Assembly (NCBI GenBank): GCA_013180625.2
Contig: SNVD02007596.1
Location: 124,001 to 188,000 of the forward strand
Reading direction: 5' to 3'
Origin: Boswellia sacra
Taxonomy: Eukaryota; Streptophyta; Magnoliopsida; Sapindales; Burseraceae
DNA length: 64,000 nt
Shown here piece by piece: positions 36,161 through 47,632 of this stretch. Below the pieces are notes generated by a model. That model saw only the letters and a program-made list of their open reading frames with translations. It did not search any database and was not told where the DNA came from. A program made the position numbers and the translations under genes. Positions within the stretch are counted from its first letter, which is position 1; each line of letters begins with the position of its first letter.

Positions 36161-39100
36161 TTTTGTAATTTTCATTTTTGTTTTTGAAAAACAAAGAAAA
36201 CATTTTTTTAACTTTTTCCCGTTTCGGAAGCAACATCCGACGGTGGAGAGATCAGTGGGAGCGGCTGCAATGAGATGATTAAAAAAATTTGTGGTGATGG
36301 GATATTCACCGTTGATATTCTGACAAGTGGGAATAAGAACCGTCCAAAGTTGCTGACGTGGGTCGTTTAAACCAATCATTGCTTGTGTGTGCGGTTCAAG
36401 TTACTGACACGTGTAAATGAGATCAGCCCGTTGTTTCGGAACTCCAAAAGATTATTTATTCTAATAAATTATTAATTTATCCATCAAATTTTTTTTAAAT
36501 AAATTATGGTATTTTATTTTTTTATTATTTTAGATAAATGTCTTTACCACGAAATACTGAGAAAAAGAAGGGTTCAGTACCATCGTAGTAAAGATTACTT
36601 GGATTTTGTCTTAACAATTAATTTAAAATTTGAATTTTATGATAATATATTTCAAAAAATAACATTAAATTCTATTATTTAATATGTTCTTGATCAACAG
36701 AATATATTTAAAAATTCGTTCCAAAGGGTATCATAATTTAATTTATAGATGTGATATTTTGCATTATAGATGCCAAATTGGTTTTAAATTCTTGTACAGT
36801 AAAAATAATTATTAGAGTGATTTTGATTATATTTTGAGTGGTTGAGCTGTCATCATCAACGCAGTGTTCTATCTATCCAAGTCAAGTGTCCATAATTTTT
36901 GGGCTTTTTCTTGCTAGCATGTGTGCGTTTGCTATCTATTATCTCATCTATATAAAAATGTTGGAGAATAGGATTCATTCATCATCTTTAATAAGAAGTT
37001 GTGTGCTTATAATTTCATTGCCTTAAAATATCTTTAACTTAATAAACGTCCACAAAGCCCTAAAGTTGATAAAACTAGTAGTGAAATTTATAGTAGAGTT
37101 TTGTGGCATCTATCTACTAGGTCATTTAAAGAAGTTCTAAAATCCAAATAACCATGTTTTCATCTTACAACTGATATTTTATTAAAATTAATTTTTAACA
37201 TTATATAAATAATATCCATGTTATAAATTTCACATTCGATGCTAAAATTTGTACGATTTTCGATTTGTAACTCTACAAAGTCGGTACAAGTAATAGATTA
37301 AGGGAAATTACAATCTACAAATACGATACTATTACATGTGTTAGGTACGATATAAAAATAATACTGGTATTGTGTAGTACTAAATTACAATATTTGACAT
37401 TTAATTATATTTCGTTATAAATATGCTTGACATTATGTACTACAAACATGACAACATTATGAGTTCATCTCAAAATAATATCTTGCGTATATAAATATTC
37501 GTTTTGTCATGAATATTTTTCAAAGGCAATAGTTAAAGTAGTAACAATAATTAAGAAGAAGGCACAAGGGACTTTCCTTTTTGCCCTAAATTTCCAAGAA
37601 AGGGTCAGTTGGGAAATGACTTTGATTCGATTTTTCCAAAGGAGAATGATCGATGGAAAAGGGCAATTCAGGTGGGTACATTTCATATGTGCATAGATAA
37701 AACTTAAAAATCATTAATTGAAGTGGAACAAGACAACGAGAGAGAAGAGAGACTTTGATATATGTGTTTTTATATAAATATTGACTAGAAAAATATTAAT
37801 AATTTAAGTGAAGTGATCGGTGATAAGCATCTTCTTCGCTTTCTTGCTTGCCTTTACTTTCTGGGTTGAAACCAAACCAATCTCTCTTAAAAGTTTTTTT
37901 TTTTTTTTTTTTAATGTGCACATAGCTAGAATCTATTCTTGTTGGACTAAATTTTCTCCACAAAAATTAATCCATTTGTTTGGCTGTGGATTAGGCTCAC
38001 GTGAGAGGCATTAATACTCTGTAAATGTAAGTAGAATTATGGAATTGTTATCGCATTTGTAACGAAGCCAATTAAAGCTAATTCTATCTGAAGGATTGAG
38101 CAAGAATAACAAGATGAATTGGGAACGGAAAAAAAAAAAACATTTCATTTCATTTCTCTTAGACTCTCTTTGCACTTCAAGATAGTAATCAAGAGAGGGC
38201 CAACTTTCCTCAATATTTGTGGCCCCTTTATATCTGAAAAGAAGAAAAAAAGATAAAAAGTGATTAAAGAGAGAAGGGGTACAAAGACCCATTTTGATCC
38301 TACCTAGAAGTGGGCATTAATAACTATTCAACGAGTCAATAAATATTTCATCTTCTAATCAATAATCTTTATGGGAGTAAAGATTTAAGCTATCTCTAGG
38401 CATATGAATTTGGACGTCTACATCGGAAACTTTGGCTCCATCGTTAAGGAAAAGTGAACAATATTCTATTGTAGTTGTACTATATATATTGTTCTTCAAT
38501 ATAGGCTAGCTATAACTTTTTAATTAATTTCATTTTCAATTATTAAATTTAATTCTCGTCTGATCAATCATGGCTTGGTTCTTAATTTATTGGGTCTACA
38601 TCTTCATTCTTGTTCTCCAATCATACTCTACAATTGCATGTGTAGCATACCTATAAGTGATTAATTAAGTTCCCAAACACTTTTTTTTGTGCTTTATTTT
38701 TATATACATATTTGTTGTTGGAAAAGTGGGTTTTCAATTAAATATAGAAATGGAAACAAAGCATATCAACTAATGATATAAAAATCTCCCATTATGCATC
38801 ACTTTGGAGCATGAAAACACCGCATTTGTACGCATTATGATTATTTAAGTCCATGTAAGGATAGTCAATTTGGTTATAGAGTTATTCAAACAACAATTCC
38901 GACTTTGATTATTTAAGTTGAGTTGAAATCCCAAATATCTTTTATTCAAGTTGCATCAAATTAAAGTTATAAACAAATCTTTGAACTTGATCGTCGTAAG
39001 ATCTTTTACTAAATTAAAGATGGATTGTCAGAATTTAGTCATTAAAAAATAAATAAAAACAAAAACCCACTTGGGCAATTAAAGTTTTGAGAGAGGGAGA

Positions 39101-40830
39101 GAAACAACTTTGAAGTATATATAAAAAGTAGCATCTTCATCTTGCCCACTTGCACTAACCCTGCATGAAAGGTTATCGTGGTGAACTTTCCTTCTTCTAC
39201 TGCGATGATGAAGCACTTCCCATGTGCTTGCACCATCAAAACGACAAAAGATTGATGTAACATTTTCTTTGCCTTGCTATAAAAATGGCAAAGTGGTGAA
39301 GATAAATTTGCTCAGGAGCCTGAGGCGCTGGGTCCCTAGATTAGCAAAATCAACTAAGAGTAATGTGGCTCTTATATGTATGTGTAAATGACTAAGGACA
39401 ATCCTTTGGCATTAGATTGTTGATGTTGAATCCAAAAGAATTTATTAGATTAGACAAGTGGACACTTAACGCAACCCTGGAAAGTTCCAACGTTTAGCGT
39501 AATTTATGATATTTTGACTGAGATTTTTCTTAGTTTTACTAACTTTATAATAATCATTGGTTTGCTATTATATATTATAAAGTTTCTATAAAGTAATTGA
39601 GATCAAATGGAATAATTGGTTTAGATGGGTTATTATTTGAAAAGTTAATTAACAAGAAGAAAAAATATTCACTTCAACCCTTTTTTTTTTAATTTACTTC
39701 AGTCTCAAACTCATATTATTGTTCATTAAGCACTTCTAAATATAAGCAGAATAAATTTCTTATATTTCCATATGTGACTCCCACCAATAAAAGCATTGAA
39801 ACTTATGTGACCCCTTTTATTTATTTATTTATTTATTTATTATTACTATTATTTTTATACAACAAATTAAGATGACTCATTCATTACTTCCTTTCCTTTC
39901 TTGAAAGTATAGAAGACAAAATTGGGATAATCATTCTTCTTCCAAAGTGATCCAGTAAAATAAAATTTTTAAATATCTGTAGTCGTCTCTACGATAGTTC
40001 ATGTGACACATGTCGTGTATATTTGCATATTTCTAGACGTGATTGTTGACCCCAACACACATGCATTACTTTATTTTGCATTTTAAATCAAAATCCAATA
40101 AGCTGAATTCTTACAATTTGCGCAGTTGATTTCAAATCCGGCAAAGGAAAGAATGATTGTGACATAAAATTGCTCTCTTTGGGCAGTTTTATATTATGAC
40201 TAAAGATTGATATTAGTTAATAAAATACTCACTTATTTAACATCACATCTTTGTCTTTATTCTCCACTTTTATCAAGTGGGTAAAAACGAAGAAAGCAAG
40301 TACACAACATTTGCTTTGTTAGATGACTTAACCTTTTCATACTTTATGAAAGAGAGACCAGTAAAGTTTAAGTGCAAATGGTCCTTAATTATTCCAATTT
40401 ACCACAACCCTCTGGTCCTTTTGAAATTTCATAATCAAACTCATAAATTTCCAATCGGAGGACTTGATGACTCAGACAAAACTCATTTAAATAGACAATT
40501 ATTATCCTCTATTGAATAATTGTAAGAAAAGAACTCAAGTTCTAAAGTAGAATAATCCATATTATTCTACTTGGTAGTTATCTCTTGGACTAGACATCTT
40601 ATTTATCTAATAAAAATTGAAGACGAGAAAATGGGTCCGACATGAGATAGAAAAAAAGTTAAATTGTGATGTATTAAAAGGATTTTAATAGTCGTAATGA
40701 TTCCATTTTATTATTTTCCTTAATTTCCATATGAAACATCGAATCAAACTCACAAATTATCAATGTAAACACTAATTAGTGTTTAAGATAAAAATGATTG
40801 ATTATACATGAACAATAATAGAGATCTTGA
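36161..40830. other. gene-poor AT-rich spacer
   Basis: No credible gene on either strand. Contains a poly(T) run at about 37888-37911 and a (TTTA)n tract at 39815-39842. Open frames (for example 36838-37026, 40277-40519) show no family resemblance. Confidence 0.45.
39815..39842. repeat. (TTTA)n microsatellite
   Basis: About six consecutive TTTA units in AT-rich spacer. Confidence 0.85.
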
Positions 40831-40844
40831 ATCTCGTCTCAATA

Positions 40845-41056
40845 ATTTTTTTTTTTTTGTAACCGAGGTGTCCGGACCAGTTTATGCGTACCACAATTAA
40901 TCCTCAGGGGAAATTAGTACAACCACAACCCGCTATTACGATCTTTCGCTTACCTCATGAGAAAGACCATTATGAAGAGTTAAACCCAAACTTCACCGTC
41001 GGTCTTACCAACTCTCTCCTGAGTCGTCCTTATCACTTAAACCAATCCATTGTGGG
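40845..41056 (-). mobile_element. tRNA-derived SINE, about 212 bp
   Basis: Flanked by a perfect 13-bp duplication, TCTCGTCTCAATA at 40832-40844 and 41057-41069. On the plus strand it opens with a T-run (a poly(A) tail on the minus strand) followed by GTAACCGAGGTGTCCGGACC. Read on the minus strand, the 5' part has an A-box-like TGGTTTAAGTGATAAGG and a B-box-like GGGTTTAACTC, the internal promoter layout of tRNA-derived SINEs. The GAGGTGTCCGG-type 3' end is one I remember as dispersed in several eudicot genomes. Confidence 0.82.
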
Positions 41057-41069
41057 TCTCGTCTCAATA

Positions 41070-41983
41070 TTTATAAAGAGAAGACACCAAATTCATATAT
41101 ACAATAAGTTATTTGATAAGTAGATTAACCTTTTAAATTAGATATCCAATTAATTTAATTTGACAAGATTGAATATGGAAAAATGGGTAATGATTTGAGG
41201 GAAAAAAAGGTCAATTGTGATGGGTTGAAAGGAGCTTGAGAATATAATTAAAGAAGGAAAAAATAGACTGTTGGAAGTTAAAATTCATAGTAGGCTCACG
41301 TAGATAATCAACAAAAGCTTCGTATTCACATGGTGACAAAATATATTGAGTCATGATCCGTGAGAATCTGTGTGGAAAGAGTATCGATGAAATTGAAAGC
41401 CCATGTGAGGCACGAGCACAAGAGCAAGGCCAAGACTAAGTCCACGACATCACGCTTGGGGCCTCCGAGGCTAGCTAGCCAGCTGCCTCTCTTGTGATGA
41501 TGCTGATGATGATCTCTTCAAGATTTGGCTTTACAATATTAGATATTGATCATATGCCATGATATGATCACCATCGCATTACATAATAGCGCCATCCCAT
41601 GCCAAGCCATGACAAAATGTCTTAATAAGTTGTTGATTCTTGATCAAGACATTTATTTATTGTGTAACATATATACCCAAATATCTCTAATTGTTCACAT
41701 TTCCTTTTAGGAACTCTTAATGACATTTTAATTTGTAGTGGTTATTGCACTTCTTTCTTGGTATAACTTTAAGGGATATCAAAGCAATTGAAATAGCTTT
41801 AATTATTCCAAGAGATGATTACACCTTTGGTTAGACACCAATCACTTGCAAGGGTATCAAAAAATTTGTACCTCTATAAGGATGATTATGATCCTCCTTA
41901 ATCTTTGATTTATTGCTGCTAATGTGGCGTAATTGTATGTTTATGATCAACTATATAGAGAGAAGAAAACCACATTACACACA
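41070..41983. other. spacer between the SINE and the second LTR element
   Basis: AT-rich except for a mixed-composition patch at about 41390-41500. A stretch at about 41138-41245 resembles 40590-40690 (shared AAAATGGGT and AATTGTGATG words), an old direct repeat around the SINE. No gene seen. Confidence 0.35.
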
Positions 41984-41988
41984 TCTTT

Positions 41989-42569
41989 TGTCGGAGATAA
42001 AAAGGTTTAAAACAAACATTTACATTATGAGTTACAAAATTTATTTTGAGATTAATTTCATATGTTACACGTATAATAAAAACATGAGTTATGACACTTA
42101 TTATTTGCAACGTTCATGTTTTTATTAAGAACTTATGGCTTGGGAGTTACAAGAATTAATTTGTAAGTTACCTAAGCTATGAGATTATTATATAAAGGAG
42201 TCTCATGGTTCTAACATTAGAATGTGAATATTCTTTTACTATTTTCTATGTTTTGAGCAACCGCGACACATGAAGACATGTTATGTTCTTCCGGTGATCG
42301 TGCTCATCGAGAAGATAGGCTGTAAGCACTGGTTGTATCTTGAATCCTTGAGTACCGATATGACCCGCACGAGAGGACGACTCTTTGGCTTTAGGACAAT
42401 GCCTTTGACATGCCTCCCAAGCACTCAAGTCATATATTTCTTTCTCTATCTCTTTACTTGTTATGTTTATTTAATTTACTATTATGTTAATCTAATTTAT
42501 ATTTTATTATTTCTTCAATACGTTGTTATTTGATTATTTTATTTAGATTTATTATAAATATTTCCAACA
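41989..42569. repeat. first LTR of the non-coding element
   Basis: 581 bp, starts TGTCGGAGATAAAAAGG, TATA box TATATAAAGG near 42190, ends TTTCCAACA. Aligns with 44957-45532. Confidence 0.92.
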
Positions 42570-44956
42570 ATCTAAAGCTAAAGAGTATCTCATATGATTG
42601 GTTAGTTATTTGGTTAATATTAATTAGTTGCATATATTTATGCTTTTATTTTTTGATTGCTTATGTTGCACAAACTATTTCATAATAGTTTGTACATTCT
42701 ACTTCTTATTAGATCCACGGCTATAAGCATTTATATAGCTATTAGCTTCATCTATATTTTATTTATATTTTAATGAATATGAGAGGATCACAAGTGTGAT
42801 GGATTTTGCTAATTATTTTGTTTGTTTGTTTGTTTATCATATAATATATGTTGTAGATCTTTGCTCTATCATGTTTTATATTTTTGTTCATAATTTGAAT
42901 ATAGCTAGCATTACTATGCTATATATGATTAGTGAATTTTCTAATTTATATTGTGATATATACTTGCGTGTATAAATTCTTTTATTTTTCCTTGTATTGA
43001 AGAATTGAAATGAATGTCTAGTTTGGAGCATGATATGAGTTAAATATTTCACATATTTGAAGCTTATTTGGATAGTGAATACATGATGATTGCTATTATA
43101 TTGCAGATCTATCCTTATTAGCGTTAAAGAGGCTTCAATGTGTAACTTTCTTTCCAAATAAAGCTTTATTTTACAACACGAGTAAATAAATGTCTTTATT
43201 AAATTAAAGACATAAAGGTAAGTGACTGGTTATTCAAATTTTTCTTATTTATTTCAAAGAATATAAATGAGTTGTAATGTGTAGTGGTTTTATTATTAAA
43301 ACCTTTTAATAGTTTTATTATGGTCTAATATATATTTTAATGATGAAAATCCTTACCACTAATATCTATTACATATTATTCATGATTTGATTAATTTTAT
43401 AGGTTACTAATTAAGAGTGTCATTATTTTAGAGCTAGATAATCATTGATCTTTATTGCATATTGTTATAAATTGATTTAGAATTCAATTTGTATGTTACT
43501 TGCATGTATTAAATTTTTTATTACGCATTTTCACGTGTTTATTAGAAACTTATATGCAAGGTGTTGAGCTACTAATTCATAGTTTTTTGTGGTTATCATG
43601 CATATTAGATGATAACATCTAAATAATTGATTACTAGAGTATGTTAAGAAGACTAATAAATTATTATGATAATTTGTGTGGTTGTATTGAATGAAATAAT
43701 AGCATAAATGCTAATGATTGTTATTAAATACATATATGAGTTATATATTATATTTGCAGTTTTAGCAATAAATATCTTATTAATGTGAGGATTGAAAAAA
43801 TATTTTTTAATATGGGGTTTTCTAGTTTTTAAGCGGTTTCATATTTTAGTTCTTAATTTTGTACAATTAAGATGACAATGATTTGAATGTAGTTATTATT
43901 TTGATGAGTTTTAAAATTTAACAAATTAGTGCATTAATATTTTATGGAGTTATTGCTAGTGTATTTAAAGTGTTACTTAATGTGGGGGTTTTCTTTATTT
44001 GGTGGTTCTTAATGTTTTTATGATATTTTGAGAAAAAATAATATTATAAATTATTAAATGATTATTAATTTTGTGTATGAGTTTGAAAATATTATTACTT
44101 ATGAGGTGATTAAGAGCCTATTCAATTTTCTTTATTGTGCCTTTAATATTCTTATGCTCTCTAACATTCTTTTTGTGAAATATTTAATATTATTTAAAAG
44201 AGCTAGTAGAAGTAATCATCAGAGTAATAGGAACAAGTTCTCAAAGATAAAATCAATGAGAGATTTTGTGCAATTATAAAGATTTCTAGCATGCTAATTA
44301 ATTAAGTAAATTGTAGATGGGGATGTGCTTAAGCCCGAAGGGAGTCACCTAGGAAAGTAACCCAACCTTTGTGATTGGAGATCCCATGAAGGAGGTTCAA
44401 TGGGTAGGAACAATCCATACTGCGTGACTTGTTAAGCACAACTATAATAACATATCTTAGAGGAGATATGATTCTGCTCATCCCTATGGCAAAGTGCTTA
44501 TTATATGTGATGTTAGGAATGATATTTATTCTGAATGAGTCCAAATGCTAGATACTCTTGCGAGGTATAGGTCACATATACCTTTTGAGGACTCATCTAA
44601 GTGAGAGTGTCGTAAGGGCAGCGATTGTGAGAATTGGGCTGTTCTCTAAAACTCTCATGAGAATCAAGATTAAGCGCATGGCCATTAATAGCGCTAACCC
44701 GCCAAAACCATGTCTTCGTCGATATTCTGTGTGTGATAGTTTGAAGTTTGGTCAAGAAATTGAGTTCAAGACTTTGTTCACTCAGGTTTCTCAAATGGAT
44801 ACTATCAACACTAAGTGTAGGTTCAAACTCGAAAGGTACCTATACCCATTGCATAATAGAAGGTTACTCTTTATATATAATTGTTATTTTATGAGTATTT
44901 TTATCTTGATATTTTATTTTATAAAGCTTTAAAGTTTTAAACCTTTTGTGGGTAAC

Positions 44957-45532
44957 TGTTGGAGATAAAAGGTTTAAAACAACCATTTACATCATGAGTT
45001 ACAAAATTCATTTTGAGATTAATTTCATACATTACAAGTATAATAAAGACATGAGTTACGACACTTATTATTTGTAACGTTCATATTTTTATTAAGAACT
45101 TATGGCTTGAGGGTTACAAGAATTAATTTGTAAGTTACCTAAGCTATGAGATTATTATATAAAGGAGTCTTATAGTTCTAACATTATAATAATGTGAATA
45201 TTCTTTTACTATTTACTATGTTTTGAGCAACCGTGACACATGAAGACAGGTTATTTTCTTCCGGTGATGGTGCTCATCGAGAAGATAGACTATGAGCACT
45301 GGATTGCATCTTGGAGCCTTTGAGTACTCACACGAGGGGAGGATTCTTTGGCTTTAGGACAATGCCTTTGACATGTCTTTCAAGTACTCAAGCCATATAT
45401 TTCTTTCTTTATTTATTTACTTGTTATATTTATTTAATTTATTGTTATGTTAATCTAATTTATATTTTATTATTTCTTTAATGCGTTGTTATTTGCTTAT
45501 TTTATTTAGATTTATTATAAATATTCCCAACA
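44957..45532. repeat. second LTR of the non-coding element
   Basis: 576 bp, starts TGTTGGAGATAAAAGG, ends ATTCCCAACA, followed by the TCTTT duplication. Many scattered substitutions and small indels against the first copy indicate an old insertion. Confidence 0.92.
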
Positions 45533-45537
45533 TCTTT

Positions 45538-46400
45538 CACTTTTTTTCGTACAATAACTTAATACTATATTTGTAAAGAAATTTATATTTTTTGTTACTT
45601 AACACAATGTCAAATTTTAATGAAACAAGTGTAGTAAATAATATCAATACATTACAATCTTTTTATACAGTACAATTCGGCATATCAAATTCGTCTTTTA
45701 TGGTCTTTTCCTTCGAAATTAGCTACAACTTGATGGCTCATGATAACATTATAAGACTTTAGGGTTTTCTTTTCCCTTTTATCTTTCTCTTTTCTTTACT
45801 TTTTAGAAATTATGAAAGAAAATAGCATGTAGTTGCATGATAATTGTTTCATGAGTTTTAAATGTTTTCCACACTCATGTGTATACTTCAATCAATCATT
45901 TTGGATAAAAATACTTCGCGATAAGTTACCAAATAAGTGGTTCATGAAACTCTTCAAATTTATCCTTCATTATAGAACTTATGAAATTCAATAATTATAT
46001 AGATGTTTCCGTAAGTTTGACCTATCAAAAGTTGATCACCAATTTATTTTGATATGAAAATAGAATGTATTTAATTGATTGGCCTAAAAACTCAATAAAT
46101 AAATTAAAGAGAACAAAAATTTAATTATACTTTTTTCTGGGCAAAAATGAACAAGTAATTTGAGAAGTATTTTTGAAATTTAATTGATAAAAAGCCAAAA
46201 AAAAAAAAAAGAAGAGCACAAATTATCGACCCAGCCCGGTTTCAAAACTCGGGTTGGACCGTAAAAGATCAACATCAACCCGGCCCAAGTTCCTCCTCGT
46301 CGCCTCCAACGGCTAGTAGTTCGTTTTGAAAGCACAAAGCAGAAAGATAAAGAAAATGCACGAGGGATCCAAGACTAACGCCGTTAGATAAACGTTGCTC
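45538..46400. other. spacer upstream of the At4g38062-like gene
   Basis: AT-rich with no recognisable gene. A mixed-composition patch with a short imperfect inverted repeat (CCCGGTTT...ACTCGGG) lies around 46228-46260, just before the probable promoter. Confidence 0.35.
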
Positions 46401-47632
46401 CTCCGTTAACCTCCGTCAGACAAATTTCAAATCCAAAAGCCCTCTTAACGGCTCTTTCTGCAACTACTCTCCCATTTTTGTCTTTCATTTCCTCCCTTTG
46501 AAACAAGATTACGAGAACCAGAAATCACAAAACCCTCTCAAATGGCAAATCAGTAACTCAAAACCAGGTAAACTCACTTGGGTCTCTTGTGTTCTCATCA
46601 CAGTGTTTGTTTACTGAGAAACTGCGGGAAAAGAAAGGGTACCTTTACAATGCCTATTTTGATTCTTCCTATTTTCCTGCGTTTTCTCTGCAACCAAATA
46701 TCTTGTTACTGATACAATCTTTTTCTTTTGCTTCATGTGCTCCAAGGGTGTTTGTTACTTTCTTGTTTGTTAACATTGTTTCTTGTTTGTAGGATTCTTG
46801 TTGGTTTCCTCTTCAGATTTTATGTTAATCTTCAATTTGGTGCCAAGAAAGTGAAGGAAATAAAAAGAAAATCTAGATCTTGAATTACTTGCATTTTTTC
46901 ATTCGTTTCTTAGTTCCATGGTGGTCTTAATTTTCTTGGGTTTTCAACAAAATCAAGATAAAGATTCAAATTGTAAGTTTCTATGAATTTTTCTCAAGTT
47001 TGCTTTATAGCAAAACAGGTATTAAATGAAGTAAAGTCTCAAACTTTAATATAAATTAAAGCTTTTATGAGGTGCTTGTCAATTTATAACTCATTATTAA
47101 TAATTTTCTTCACATATATGTTCTGGTTTTGTGTAGTTATGTATAGTTAATTAGGCGCCTATTTGTTATGATTGGATGTTATTTAACCTAAGTTTTCATA
47201 AAAGTTATGTGTATCTCACACCATTTCTTGCCAACTAGAAGCTGAGAAGAAAAGGAAACAATAAATTTTTTTATTCAAATGCCAAGTTTAATGACAGATT
47301 TCTGTTGGGTTCTTCCATTGTTATCTTTAGAGAAAAGCATTACTCTTTTAGGAACAATAAGTTTGGATCAATGTGGACTTTTAAAAACTGCAAACCAAGG
47401 CTATGTGCATGTCATTAGAAGTTGATGAGTGATATTGAGAAGTTTATCAGGACATTTATAAGTTGAAGTTCTTTAATTGCCTTAACTATGATTTCTACTT
47501 GTTATATATTGTTGTTGCCCCTGGGGTCATACTGTTGTTACTTGTTATAATTCAATTCAACTTTTATCTAAAATTGTATTTTTCTCACAAACAGGTATTT
47601 TTTATATGGGATTGTATTTGGAAAGGAAAGAA
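46401..47632 (+). promoter_or_regulatory. 5' leader with a roughly 1-kb intron
   Basis: A donor AACCAG/GTAAACTC at 46568 and an acceptor CTCACAAACAG/GTATTT ending at 47594 bracket a T-rich stretch without coding features. The coding start follows 38 bases later. A leader intron of about 1027 bases is inferred. Leader introns often raise expression in plants. The transcription start is not placed. Confidence 0.6.

Larger units (their letters stand above)
41989..45532. mobile_element. non-autonomous LTR retrotransposon without coding capacity
   Basis: LTRs at 41989-42569 and 44957-45532 align along their length. Their ends are TGTCGG/TGTTGG and CCAACA, which are inverted. The element is flanked by a perfect 5-bp duplication, TCTTT at 41984-41988 and 45533-45537. 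Each LTR holds a TATATAAAGG TATA box with downstream sequence ending in an AT-rich part. The 2.4-kb interior has no gag, reverse transcriptase or integrase. A GC-richer stretch (about 44310-44830) may be a conserved structural or packaging region. This fits a small LARD-like parasite of an unknown autonomous partner. The TG..CA ends with a 5-bp duplication do not decide Copia against gypsy. Confidence 0.92.

Noticed and set aside
39042..39263. possible microRNA precursor around a GTGCAAGCACATGGGAAG word
   Set aside because: Partial self-complementarity only, and no match to a mature plant microRNA that I know.
44558..44932. 124-codon plus-strand frame in the second LTR element
   Set aside because: No retroviral or other domain and not in a gag or pol position. 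Kept only as a possible structural region.
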